Below, piece by piece: positions 10,687 through 22,036 of a stretch of DNA of 64,000 nt; position 1 is the first letter of the stretch, and each line of letters opens with the position of its first letter. The stretch covers positions 93,057,912 through 93,121,911 of the forward strand of contig CM043963.1 in assembly GCA_014529385.2 (NCBI GenBank), written 5' to 3'. A program made the translations under genes and the position numbers. The notes beneath the pieces were generated by a model that did no database searches, was not told the origin of the DNA, and saw only the letters and a list, made by a program, of their open reading frames with translations. The stretch comes from Adiantum capillus-veneris (Eukaryota > Streptophyta > Polypodiopsida > Polypodiales > Pteridaceae).

Positions 10687-10838
10687 TGGTCACAGTGCGT
10701 TTATGCAAGCTAGAAATATCGCATAACATATAAACAAGCTCTATGGAATCTAAATTATGCCCCTTGCTGCTACCACCATGGTTGGCAACATGCGACATGC
10801 TTCCTGCATGGTGACTTCCTGAGTCCCTACTAGCTAGC

Positions 10839-10841
<3 letters not shown>

Positions 10842-10876
<35 letters not shown>
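10842..10876. repeat. (CA)n microsatellite
   Basis: About 17 CA units. On the minus strand it gives Val-Cys repeats in a chance frame. Confidence 0.95.
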
Positions 10877-10882
<6 letters not shown>

Positions 10883-12362
10883 TGTGTGCCTTCTATTTTC
10901 GTCGGGCTCTGACTGCAACTTGTGATAAAGATTCTCTGAGAGACGGACTCATAGGCTCATTGGGCGAGCTCGATAAGATTTGTGAAGAAAGCTTGCAGCA
11001 CACAGCATGCTACTTTGATGCAGAGGTATTAAAGATAAAAGCATTGGCTCTTCATAGATGTATCTCTTCTACCTTGATCTGCTCCGGATGGCGTGAGGTA
11101 TATACTTCTCTTTTGTCTGAGCTCCTTAATCATTGCTGTTGACCGTGACTCCATACAGATAGATCTCTTTCACAATGCAGAATTCCTGCCGTGCGTAGCT
11201 CATGCCTTCCACCCTCATCACTTAGCATTCTCTTCTCCTCCTCGTCACATAATAGCACGCCCAATGAAAAGCATGGACAACGGCTTCTTATTGGACGCGA
11301 GGTTGTTCAAATTCTGGGGCTCAGTCTTTGGGTAGTCATTGGCATAGGCTAGGCGTAGGAGTGCAAATCTAAGTAATTAGGATCATGTCACACACATGTG
11401 GTGGCCATGTGTGAAGTGGCTTTGCTTGCGCGAATGCCTTGTAGGGTGTCCAGCCTACCCAGTCACACTAGGCGGATGGCGAGTCCTCAATAGCGTCTTT
11501 TATGCCATCATCAATCAGATATGCTAGCATAACTCTAGGCGAGGGTTGGACGAGGGGAAGGGGTCACCCATCGTGAGGGTAGTTCTGGACATGAGATGTT
11601 AGCCACACTGGAGTAGAAAGTCATGGCCTCGTCTATCCCTCCATATGCACCGATTCATGCTAACCATTTGACTTAGAGAAAGTAGAGGTTTGTGCTAGTC
11701 AGAATATCGAAAAGGGGATACCAGAGTAAACCATGCAAGTTGGGCTTCAGAGTCTCCTTCCTTTGTTATAGCAAAAACCAACCTGCATGATGACGTAGAG
11801 GCACTATAGCCATGTACCTTGTAAGAAAAAAGGTAGCAGGATTGTTGAGATGGCTTATCTACGCCATCCGTGGGAAAATCCAGTAAGATAGGCCATGCAC
11901 GTTCAAGATTCAGTCAGTCTCTCCCAGTGTCTCACTCTTGCAAAGAAGACAAACACACACACACATAGCACTCTCTCTCTCTCTCTCTAGAAAGAGCTAA
12001 ACTAAGTTGGCTACTCATCCAAACTCCTTCAACACTGACTGTTGTTGCCAGCCCGTAAGAAAGAACACTTGGCCCACATGTCCAAGTAAAAAATAACATG
12101 CTCACTAGCCTAAAAAAGGTCCACCATGCCATCTTCAACCCCTAAAGTCTTTGCACTTCTATAATGTTTTGACAAGCAATGCTTCTTGCTAGTCAGTATG
12201 CATGTATTTTTCCCATTCAATGCAAGGCAAGAATTTCAAGAGAAGCCAAGCTTTGGTTGATGAGGAAAGGGATTTTAGATGAGAGGGTGGAAGACTGTAG
12301 CTGTCTATGGAACCATTCCATTGGGCTAAAGACTAGAGGCACATTGTCGGGCACATATAAAC
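10877..12362. other. Non-coding stretch, nothing recognised
   Basis: Scattered short open frames (10960-11142, 11093-11335, 11932-12138 minus, 12179-12388) have no family signature. A short (CT)n lies near 11971-11989. Confidence 0.4.
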
Positions 12363-13140
12363 ATGCGAGGTCCTCTCACTTTGTCTGAAGAACATGTAAT
12401 GCTTGAGCATAGAGAAATAATACGAGAGAGAAATGTTTATGCTATTGATCATGAGGTTTCTCAGTTTTACAAGGTTGTTTTGTCTACTTCTTTATTGCAG
12501 AGCAATGTTGGCTCCATGATTTCACCATTTTTTATCAAAGAGGGCCTACAAGACAACATACATCGCTAGGAAAGTGTTATTGATATCATTAGAGGCCAAA
12601 AATTGCATACCAACATTTCCGTCGTGCTTTGTCAAGCTCAAAAACCAATGCAAGTCTGTGAGCTTCTATTAGAATGTACGATATATTGCTTTTGAGATGC
12701 CACCACAATGTGATAAATCAAGCATGTATGGATATCAAAACTAACAAGAGATTTTCAAGATAGAATTGCATAGGAAAGAAGTGTCCATGCCACATTGTTG
12801 TGGGGAGGTAATCATGGTCTTCAATGCATCCTATGTGTTCCATGTCAGTATGACTAGATCATTGGAGAAGGGGGCTACTTATGTTGTCACCCTTGCGAAA
12901 TTACCTGTGTCACCCCAATGCATCACATGTCTTCCATGCCAGTACAACTGGATCATTGGAGAAACGGGTTACTTATGTTGTTACCCTTGCCGAATTCCCT
13001 CGTTGCACTTGTAAGGATTTCCAAAGACGGGACAACAAACATGCTACATATGTGCCTTGGAGATTTTGTTAGGGGCTCGATATGTAAGGAGGTATGTGAT
13101 TTTGAAGCCTCCATTGCTTTGTGGAAATTTTAGATATACA
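12363..13140 (+). pseudogene. Possible SWIM zinc-finger gene remnant
   Basis: A 68-residue frame (12363-12569, EEHVMLEHREIIRERNVYAI) is followed by stops. Then two successive frames (12766-13014, 12881-13072) read ATYVVTLAKLP and TYVVTLAEFPRCTCKDFQRR. The last piece has the CxC half and surroundings of a SWIM zinc finger; the second half (CxH) is replaced by PWRFC, so metal binding would be lost. SWIM fingers occur in plant MULE-derived and E3-ligase-like proteins. The segment at about 12815-12905 is repeated in diverged form at 12912-13000. Assignment rests on one motif and stays tentative. Confidence 0.35.
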
Positions 13141-13883
13141 ATTATTTTGCGTTGAGGTGTTGGGTGGTCAAATCTAGAATGACATGATTGTTTTCCTTGC
13201 GCTTGCATCAATTTGTCAAGGGTGTTGATCATATTTGCTCGAAAATTGACTTTGCTCAGTTTTCTTTGCTCATTGATTGGAAAGCCTCTGATGATGGCAA
13301 GGCAAGACAAAGCTAGCGGCCACACACAAAGACTACCACCCAAGCTCGCCAGCTTTCAATCAGAGCCTGGGAAAGGCCCTTGGTAACAAGTGCTGTTTTT
13401 GTTCTTGAATGATGTGCACTGGAAGCATTTCGAAGGTTTGAAGCTGCACTCAAAGCTGTTATACCTGGTGCTACAACTACTGCGGCTTCAAATACTATAC
13501 TGGTGCAGACATGAAGATTGCTACATTTAGCAAGCACCCTAGTGGCAAAATTGTCCTCCTTTGATGCTTCCCTCCACCACCCTCCTCCATGATCTCTCCC
13601 ATCCAGCAGGTGGGCGCAAGGTCATCTCGAGCTATTCTCCCCACTGAAAGCAGGTTTTGGCCCCTCCCATTCTTGGCTTGGTCTTTTTCTTCACCTCTCC
13701 ATGTATAAGCCAATCTCGCTGGCCCACAACGTCCTCTGTCATCGTCGTGGACTGTATTCCCGGTGTTTACATTAATATCATCAATTGTTCTCTTGTCAGT
13801 GGCCAAAGAGCCGACCTCATGTGCGCGCACACACAGTATCGTTATTGCTTCTTCTCTTGCTTTTTTTTGGGGGAAAAATATTA
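13141..13883. other. Non-coding stretch, nothing recognised
   Basis: A 134-residue minus frame (13899-13495) exists, but its composition has no family signature and it runs into the MITE-like copy, so I do not call a gene. Confidence 0.4.
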
Positions 13884-14269
13884 TTAAAATACCCCTCAAA
13901 TTTCAAAAATCTCCCAAAATACTCCTAGTAGTTTGTCATAAAGTCCCAAAATGCCCTTCAGAATTCCCAAGTTGAGTAAATTTCTCCAAAAATAGATATT
14001 TTTGTAGCTCTTCATAAGAAGTCTGATTGTCTATCATACAAGATGCTAAAACAACAATTTGAGTTGGTTATGTAGGCTTTGGAGATGAATTGCTTCATTA
14101 TTTTTAGACTAATTGGATGTAAATTGTGAGAAATTACATGCTAAGCACTTAAAAACGGATCTCAATTGTCAAAAAGGAATAAAGATTAGAAAATCTTGAA
14201 CAATCCAACCAGAATAGATACAAGGGTATTTTGGGAATTTCCACCAATTAGAGGGGTATTTTGGTAATT
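13884..14269. mobile_element. MITE-like element, copy 2 (inverted, about 386 bp)
   Basis: Reverse-complement copy of 7471-7912. Both ends carry the aaaatacccctc terminal motif, and shared interior blocks include tgtctatcatacaagat and tagaaaatcttgaacaatcc. It lacks the 52-base internal duplication of copy 1 and is diverged by many substitutions and small indels. Confidence 0.75.
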
Positions 14270-14602
14270 TCCCCCTCTTTTTTTCATAGTCATATTGACA
14301 TACTAGCTGGTGTTGGTTTTTAAAAATTCAAATATGTGTAGGATTCTCCAATATGCCCCCTCCTTGCAAAAAAGAAAAAAAAAACGCTTTTGTGCCTCTG
14401 CATCTCCTCCCTCACTCCCCCCCGCCCCCAACACACAAAAAACCATGCTGGGCATGTCCTCCAATCACCGCATTCCGAAGGTGTCCAACCCATAATCAAG
14501 CAACTCTCTCTCGCTCTCGTCTCTCTCTTCTTCAGCTTCTGCAGGTCAACATCTTGCACAAGGTGAAAGCAACCAAAAAGGCTTTTGTGGTTGGATTGCG
14601 CA

Positions 14603-14605
<3 letters not shown>

Positions 14606-14659
<54 letters not shown>
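14606..14659. repeat. (GA)n microsatellite
   Basis: About 27 GA units. The minus frame across it is a Ser-Leu repeat and not a gene. Confidence 0.96.
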
Positions 14660-14663
<4 letters not shown>

Positions 14664-15500
14664 TGCCATCATAGCCTTCCATGCAACCGAAAGATAAAGA
14701 GAGGGAAACACGGAAGTGGTAGCCGCTACAATTCAGAGAGAAGAAAGAGAGAGAATCTCTTGAGATTCTACTTACTTTTCTTCTGTGTAAAACTCGTATG
14801 AAATACTAGCTATAGATCTATCAATTCAAGATAACCGTCCACGTTATTGCTCCTAAGACCTTGTCACACTCGTCCACCTAGATGAGCTGCAAGCTTACTT
14901 GGTCCAATCGTTTGCTTTGCCCTCAACTAGCGATGTCACACGCAGTAGTGAACATAGACATGTTTAGGTGTTCTTCTTGGTGAGAAAGCTCTTCTTAGTG
15001 GTTTTCATGACATTCTTACAACCTATAGTGGATAATTTTTCCAAGCTTTATGTAGTATCTATTGTATTTTGTTAGCCTGGTTAACTTAAGCAAGTATGCA
15101 TTTTGTATCACGTTTTTGACAAGCTTCGCTCGAAAAAATACGTTGCTCGGTTTTGTTCACTCGGAATGTGGATGTGAGGTCCCTGCCCCTTGTCGAGAGG
15201 AGCGGAGTACCTTTGATAGGTCTCCAATCCTGAGAAGGAAAAACCAACGGACATTGCCTTAGCTACTACGTAGCCACGGGCATCAACCGTTAGTGAAGGA
15301 TTGGTCCTATCTCGCTATGGCGGAGCGTGACCACCATAACCCTATCTAAAAACTATCTATAATCAATTATACCTAAAAGTATAAATCTTAGAGTGACCAA
15401 CCTTTGCGCTTTTTTTCCCATGTTTCAGAAGCACAGCCGCCAAGGTTTGTCTCTTTTAAGATTTATGATTAATAAAAAAAATCCTAGTGTTAGAAAGTTA
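14660..15500. other. Non-coding stretch, nothing recognised
   Basis: No gene. A patch at 15115-15165 (gctcgaaaaa..gctcggtttt) resembles material near 7010-7050 and 8262-8310, which might be shared LTR debris. Confidence 0.35.
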
Positions 15501-15554
15501 CCCGACTCATCGGGTCCACCCGTCCATAGAATGATACCGTCGGGGTATCATTCT
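15501..15554. repeat. Two adjacent small hairpins
   Basis: acccga/tcgggt form a 6-bp stem with a 4-base loop near 15500-15516; agaatgatacc and ggtatcattct (15528-15538 and 15544-15554) form a perfect 11-bp stem with a 5-base loop. No run of T follows, and this is eukaryotic DNA, so no terminator is implied. Confidence 0.75.
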
Positions 15555-15845
15555 CCCACTTTCCATACCACACTCACCCTTCTTTTGTTATCTAATTACT
15601 ACCACACTGTTTAAACATACATGTTCCTTTACTTTATTTATGATACTGGTTCATTAAAACAGCTCTTCAAACAGTATTACAAACAATTGTCAAACAAGAA
15701 GTCGTCCAATTTTAAACCAACAACCCTTGGATTAGGTTCACTCAAGAATCTCTACTGGCGCTATTATGTCCGATTGGTGTATACATTATTCATAAAAACC
15801 CTTGTCCTCATGAGCGTCCCATACCGCTCGACAAGTACTCGTTGT

Positions 15846-16012
15846 GCTAATCTGGACGTACTCCTGTCACAGCAACAACGGTGTCAATCTGGGCGTCATC
15901 CTCACGCCACGGAAAAACAAAACTGCAGTATCCAGCTGGGCTAATCTGGGTGTACTCCCACCACAGCATCAGCGGTGCCATCCTGGGCGTCATCTCACGC
16001 CTCGGCAACTGC
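15846..16012. repeat. Diverged two-unit tandem repeat
   Basis: A unit running from gctaatctggacgtactcc through gggcgtcatcctcacgcc recurs from about 15939 (gctaatctgggtgtactccc... gggcgtcatctcacgcc). Period about 93 bases. Confidence 0.7.
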
Positions 16013-16254
16013 CACATAATACCAGCGCTAATAAGTAGAGAGACTTGAGAGAAACCATACCGAAGGTTTTGGACAAACATTCTTTCCTATAGCAACCAGT
16101 TTAACCAGACAATCTCTCCTACTTGTCAAACATATGACGAGTTTCTTGGGGTTAAGCCCCGTGGTTTCGGTCCCTGTTTTCTTTTCATAAGGTAAATAAT
16201 ATATTCCTATGGTCTCGCATATGCAATGATGCATAACTTGAAACTGCAATACTA

Positions 16255-16370
16255 ACCTGTACCACAGCTCCGATTGGTGGAGACAGAGCATTTTCCGTAG
16301 GGATTTCACCGTTACTTGTACCAGCTTCATGATCATTAGCGCCTTGTGTTCGAGCACGCTTTGGAGCCAT
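16255..16370 (-). pseudogene. Possible gag N-terminus, truncated
   Basis: A minus-strand ATG at 16370 begins MAPKRARTQGANDHEAGTSN, a basic start followed by a polar stretch that resembles the beginning of many chromoviral gag proteins. After about 38 residues the frame continues into sequence with no gag character. Upstream on the minus strand lies an LTR-like region with a TATA box near 17500. This is weak evidence: a host-gene first exon is an alternative, because a GT donor-like site follows the glutamine. Confidence 0.3.
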
Positions 16371-16795
16371 TTTTTTGTACTACACTTATGTTATACACTT
16401 AGAACTTTAAATTGGTCAATTTCTCTAGTAATCTCCTTGTTTTCAAAGAGAGTCTGTAATTTGAACCCTCGCCAACTCGGATTCACACTTAGTGTTGTTG
16501 TTCTACCTCTAATTTCTATACATCAAATATTTGCTAATCTTAATTAATCAAAAATTAAGTGTGTAAATTACGAGTGAAAATTTAGGAATGCATGACATTT
16601 CTAATCCAATTCTAACTTCAATTCTATACTTCAACTAAATCAATTTTTAGTATTATTCAAAATTCTATTTAACCTAATTGACAATAACATTGGTGAATGA
16701 GAATTTCATCATGTATAATAAGAATATGATGAGTTCTCTTATGTATTAACTTTCAATTAACAATATATAAGTTAATAGTAAAGATGTACTAACTA

Positions 16796-17370
16796 GAGAG
16801 AGTAGGTATACTTAAAGAGATTAGAGTAAGAGAAAACATACACACACATCTTTTCTAAAGTTAATTGAATCTTACTATCCATTAGAAAGATTAGAGTAAA
16901 AGAGAACACACACACATACTTTTCTAAAGCTAATTGAATCTCACCAATCTATTAGAGAGATTAGAGTAAAAGATAACATACACACACACATATCCTTCTT
17001 AAAGCTAATTAAATCTTACTAATCTATTAGAAGATTAGAGTAATAGATAGCGCGCACACACACACACACACATAACTAATTGAATCTTACTAATCTATTA
17101 GAGAGATTAGAGTAAAAGATAACACACACACACACACACATATCCTTCTTAAAGCTAATTGAATCTTACTAATCTATTAGAGAGATTAGAGTAAGAGATA
17201 GCACGCACACACACACATAACTAATTGAATCTTACTAATCCATTAGAGATTAGAGTAAGAGATAGCACACATACACATAGCTAATTGAATCTTACTAATC
17301 TATTAGAGAGATTAGAGTAAGAGATAGCACACATACATCATTCATAAAGTTAATTGAATGCTTAATTAAT
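16796..17370. repeat. Minisatellite, about seven diverged units
   Basis: Units of roughly 65-100 bases contain ctaattgaatcttactaatc, tattagagagattagagtaa and a variable acacac run. Units differ in the length of the acacac run and in the presence of a tccttcttaaag block. It sits inside the minus-strand LTR-like region. Confidence 0.85.
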
Positions 17371-17495
17371 ACGCACCTTATTAGTCCACTAGAGTTTTTG
17401 CTCTCTTAGTGGTTTGTGGACGCCTTCTCTTTAAGAGAAGTGACAGCACTTCGTGAGTGCTATAGAGGCAATCTCTATGTCTAAAGTGTGAGCAT

Positions 17496-17515
17496 GGATG
17501 CTCTATTTATAGCAG
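17496..17515 (-). promoter_or_regulatory. Minus-strand TATA box, LTR-like
   Basis: The plus strand reads gctctatttatagcag, that is gctataaatagagc on the minus strand, a strong plant TATA consensus. About 1.1 kb downstream on the minus strand is the gag-like ATG at 16370. AT-rich sequence at 17520-17590 lies upstream. LTR limits cannot be set from sequence alone. 17590-18060 holds nothing else recognisable. Confidence 0.45.
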
Positions 17516-18150
17516 AAAGAAAAACGTCCAACTTTTTTTTCAAAAAAAAATTATTATTTTTTAAATAAAAAATATTTTTTTATTTTTTTTCCAAAAATCA
17601 TACCCGCGTTTTTGGTACCCTTGTGGTACCCATGAGCTTGACCACTTTGTCATTATCATCAAAAGATAAGGCCACACAAGCCCCCCCTCATTAAGATTAG
17701 TCAAGAGTAGCTTTTCCTTTTTCATGTGACAGTGTGTCCCACTTTGTCCCCTCCTATGTGATCCATGTGCCTTCATTTGTCATCCCTGTGTATTCTTTTG
17801 TCTTTATAATTATTTTATTTATTTCCTTAATGATAATTTACTTTACATTTTTAAGTTAAACTTTACAGTCTTATATTAACTTTACAGTAGTAAAAGAGAA
17901 TTCTACAATCAGTAAATAAGTCTTGCAATAAGTTAGTTAGTGATTCATATAGCTAAACATGTCAGAATTTTGTAGTGTAAATTTTAATTTCTAGGTTTTC
18001 TCAACCTACGATTCATAATTTGAACTCGAATATCTTAAATAAGGAGTGATGGTTCAAAAAAATTCAAATGCGTAATAGAACTTGTGTGAACTTTGAAAGT
18101 AGAGACCTTACAGTGGATCCCCCCAGGACTTCTTTATCTCTCCTCTCAAG

Positions 18151-19076
18151 CACGAGGATGTAATCCTAGGGGCACCATGGTTTGATCGCATGGATGCCAA
18201 TGTTAAATTCCCTGAAAGGAGAATCTACTTTAGGTTTAGGGAAAAAGATATGTACATAGATGCTAAGGAAATGGGTAACACCATACACATTGTACATACG
18301 CAAGCTTTCAATAAGTCAATAAAGAGCTCTATTTTCGTGTACATGATTTTTGTTAAAGATTCTCAAAATGAACCTAATGCTTTAGCAAAAGAAAATATAA
18401 ACAACCACAAGGAATTAGAGTTATCCAATTTCCTCAAGGGGTTTCAAGATGTCTTTATTGACGACATCCCTTGTGAACTACCTCCTAAACGAGGCAATGA
18501 TGACCATGCAATTGAACTCCTTTCAGGAAGTTCACTGCCTAATAAACCTCCTTATAGATTTTCTCAAGCTCAATGAGAGGAGATTATGCGGCAAGTGCTT
18601 GAGTTAGTTGAGAAGGGCATGGTTAGGCCTAGCTCATCTCCATTTTGCTCACCGTGTTATTAGTGCAAAAGAAAGATGACACATATCATATGTGTGTTCA
18701 CTATAGAACGCTAAATAGGATCACTATCAAGAATAGGTTTCCCGTTCCACGAGTAGAAGACCTATTTGATAAGCTACAAGGATCGACCTACTTCAGTAGG
18801 ATTGACCTAAAAAGTGGCTACCAACAAATAAGGATAGTTGATCAAGACATTGTAAAGACTGCATTTTGCACTACGTTTGGTCTTTACGAATACATTGTCA
18901 TGCCTTTTGGCCTGACCAATGCACCAACCACATTCAACCACTTGATGGAGAAGCTATTCAGGCCTCACAGAACCTTTACTAGAGTGTTCTTTGATGATAT
19001 TATCATCTACTCTAATTCACTAGACGAACACAAGCAACACCTCCAGGTAATATTTTTAAGTTCTAAGAGAGAATAA
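18151..19076 (+). pseudogene. Chromovirus protease tail and RT, broken
   Basis: The frame at 18190-18576 opens after a protease-tail motif (ILGAPWFDRM, from about 18157) and carries the linker ending in DDIPCELPPKRGNDDHAIEL. A TGA at 18574 and a frameshift near 18640 lead to 18645-19076 with VHYRTLNRITIKNRFPVPR, YFSRIDLKSGYQQIRI, MPFGLTNAPTTFNHLM and the intact catalytic FFDDIIIYS box. The frame is lost at 19074 and recovered in another frame by 19165. It is a reverse transcriptase with correct active-site residues but no continuous reading frame. Confidence 0.9.
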
Positions 19077-19164
19077 ACTTTATGTTTATTGAAAGAAAAG
19101 TGAGTTTTTCTTACACGAGATTCAATATTTAGGTCACATTATCTCTCAAGAAGATGGCATCCGA

Positions 19165-20310
19165 ATGGATCCATCAAAGTTAGAGGTAATAAAAGGATGG
19201 CCTAAACCAAGGAATCTTCATGAACTAAGAAGCTTTATAGGTATGTGTGCATACTATAGACGCTTCATAGAAAATTTCTCACAAATTGCGGGACCATTAC
19301 ATGACCTAACAAAGAAAAAAATTAGGTATACATGGTCTGCCAAGGAGAACAATGCTTTCGAAAAGCTTAAAAAAAAGATTATCTCTCAACCTGTGCTTAC
19401 ACTGCCGGATCTCTCAAATCCATTTGAGGTCCAATGTGACGCTTGTGGTGATTGCCTTGGAGCTATCTTGCTCCAAGAAGGGCATGCCATAGCCTATGAA
19501 AGTCGAAGGCTCGACCTTGTTGAGCAAGCTCTAGGCATGTATGAAAAGGAACTCCTTGCAGTTCTACATGCCTTAGACTCATGGAAGCACTATTTATTGG
19601 GGACTCTTTTCATTCTGCGGACGGATCACCAAAGCCTTAATTACTTCATGACGCAGACCAAGCTGTCCGACAAACAAGTGAGGTGGGCAAATTTCCTTTC
19701 GCAATTTCATTTTCATATTGCTCACATGGTTGGCAAGCATAATCAAGTAGCCGATGCACTCTCAAGACGGCCAAGGGTGAATGCGGTTTCCATAGCAACT
19801 CACAATGGTCTATCTTCTATGATAGATGAGTATGCTATTGATCCCGATTTTAGAGATGTGATTTCAGCCCTTGCACTAGGGAAGAAAGAGGAACCAATTA
19901 CTTTACAAGATGGTTATCTTCTCTATGGCAATAGACTATGCGTTACTAACTCACTACGTGAGAAAGTAATGTATGAATCTCATGCTCCTCCTTATGCGGG
20001 GTATAGAGGGATTCAGTCTACCCAAAAAGGGACTGAAACATATTTCTATTGGCCTACCATGAAAGCAAACATACAAGAGTATGTTTCTAAATGTGTGGTA
20101 TGCCAAAAGACGAAGTTTGATAGAGGGAAGCAACCTGGATTGCTTCAACCATTGCCAATCTCTAATTCACCATGGGAGAGTATATCCATGGATTTTATCT
20201 TTGGATTGCCTAAGTCTATCCATGGCAATACGGGAATATGGACGATAGTAGACATGTTTAGTAAACAAGCTCATTTTATACTTGTCAAAAAGACTATTAA
20301 AGCCCATTAA
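19165..20310 (+). pseudogene. Chromovirus RT thumb, RNase H and integrase N-terminus
   Basis: The longest open frame of this element, 381 residues. Residues 1-70 are the RT thumb (ELRSFIGMCAYYRRFIENFS). Residues about 85-215 are RNase H with CDACGDCLGAILLQ, YEKELLAVLHALDSWKHYL, RTDHQSLNYF and QVADALSRRP, all acidic catalytic positions present. Residues about 265-320 are the integrase zinc finger: SHAPPYAGYRGIQ has tyrosine where the second zinc-binding histidine is usual, followed by CVVCQK. Then comes the first catalytic aspartate in ISMDFIFGLP. It ends at a TAA at 20308, a likely C-to-T change of a CAA codon. Confidence 0.93.
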
Positions 20311-21262
20311 ATGGCAACCTTCTTCATTTCACAAATCTTCAAGTACCATGGCTTGCCAATGTCCATAGTGTCAGATAGAGATCCTAGAATGACCAGTAAC
20401 TTCTGGAAGGGTCTCTTTGAGAACTTAGGGACAAGGCTAAATTTCTCTTCAGCCTATCACCCGCAAACGGATGGCCAAAGTGAAATAGCTAACCTAGCAA
20501 TCTTGATTTACTAAAAGCCTATGCAACGGAAGTAGATCAAAGATCCCAATGGGAGAAGTACTTACCCTTAGTGGAGTATGCCTACAATAACATTGTACAT
20601 ACTTTTACGAGAAAATCACCTTTCGAGGTAATTGAGGGAACATCCAAAAGTCCCCTTCTACTTAAGGTACACGGGAAGATCTTCGCTGCAGATGAGTATA
20701 GCCGAGACCTACAAGAATCTTTCCAAAAGATTAAGGTGCTATCTCTATCTCACAGCAAAGGAAAAAGGCTGCTGCTGATAAGCACAGAAGAGCCCAAGCC
20801 TTTAAAGAAAATGATTGGGTCTTACTTAAATTTCTCAAGGCTCGATTAAGGCACACGACGGACAAGAATCCTGCAGGACACCAAAAGTACTATGCGAAGT
20901 TAGCAAAAAGGTACTATGGTCCCTTCCACATTCTTAGACCCATCAATGAGATGGCCTATCAACTCAGGTTGCCTAGCCATTGGCTCATACACAATTGCTT
21001 TTCATGTGAGCCTACTAAAGCCTTACAAAGGAAAGCCACCTCAAGAACCAACTATTGAAGACCCACCGGAGATCGAGGACCAAGAAGAGGTGCTGCAGCC
21101 CAAGTCCATTCTCCGACATGAAGACAAGCTATTAAGAGGCGGTAAGATTATGCGATGATATCTTATTAAGTTTAAGAATTATCCTTTTGAAGATGCTAGA
21201 TGGATGCAAGGCATACAATTAAAGGATAACCTAAACCTTGTCAATGCTTACAATGCTTCCCT
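20311..21262 (+). pseudogene. Chromovirus integrase core, C-terminus and chromodomain
   Basis: Continues the integrase: VSDRDPRMTSNFW (second catalytic Asp) and YHPQTDGQSEIAN (catalytic Glu), then a frameshift near 20490 and VEYAYNNIVHTFTRKSPFEV in the frame opening at 20571. Another frameshift leads to 20916-21158 with FHVSLLKPYKG. After a TGA at 21156 the sequence encodes YLIKFKNYPFEDARWMQ, matching the core of an integrase-fused chromodomain, which in chromoviruses is thought to steer insertion into marked chromatin. The DDE triad is complete but spread over several frames. Confidence 0.88.
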
Positions 21263-21623
21263 AGCGTAAGCAAATGTACAAATGTTAAAAATGAACAAAT
21301 TTTTTGTCTTATAAGACTATCTTTTTCTCTATTGTGCACAAATGTGAAGTAGTATGCATGCTTAGATCAAGTTTGCGGAGACGATGTCTCCCAAACACCA
21401 AGTAGAGCTTGTCACTCTACTATGGAAGATTGATAGGACTAATGTGCAGGCATGCTTGTGGCAGCCTTAGGCTCTCAAGCACTAAATGGACTAGTCATCC
21501 ATTCTGGAAAGATGTCATAGGGTAAGATAGGGATCCTCTACTTGCTAGGAAAAGGACTAATGAATAGGCTTTATCTTCTCTACCCCATAGTCGCGGACAA
21601 CTATGATTTCAAGAGAGAGGTAA
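21263..21623 (+). other. Chromovirus 3' untranslated region with polypurine tract
   Basis: Non-coding stretch after the chromodomain. A purine run aagagagagg at 21611-21620 directly precedes the putative 3' LTR and would serve as plus-strand primer. Confidence 0.55.
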
Positions 21624-21973
21624 TGTCATAATAACTAATATCTAATTCTCCTAAATGATTTTCTCATGCTAAACTGATCATTTAATATGGGGAAGTGCCA
21701 GGGGAGAAAAAGCTAGAATATTGGTTAAGCTGGCAGACTAGCCACATTAGGGATCCAAAGGGGAGGCCATCTGCAAAAGAGCAATGTGCAACAATGGGCT
21801 CCAAAGACCTAGGGTTCAGCCCATTAAGACTTCCAAAATGCTAAGGTTCCAAAATTCGAAGGTAAGTCCAGATGGTCAAGCTTAGTGGAATTGGATGCTT
21901 TGTAAGTGTACAAAAAGTCTTCAAGTGGTCCTAGATTCATGGGGGCAAGCCGTTTTAGTAGGGGATGAGAGAG

Positions 21974-22036
<63 letters not shown>

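Larger units (their letters stand above)
18061..21262 (+). mobile_element. 5'-truncated chromovirus (Ty3/gypsy) pol
   Basis: Runs from the end of the protease region through RT, RNase H and integrase to a C-terminal chromodomain-like stretch, the layout of plant chromoviruses. gag, the protease core, leader and 5' LTR are missing: family sequence starts near 18061. A probable 3' LTR follows at 21624. Several stops sit at codons where the family has CAA or CGA, and there are at least three frameshifts, so the element is dead. Confidence 0.92.

Noticed and set aside
13495-13899. 134-residue minus-strand frame
   Set aside because: Overlaps the MITE-like element end, has no recognisable motif and a chance-like composition.
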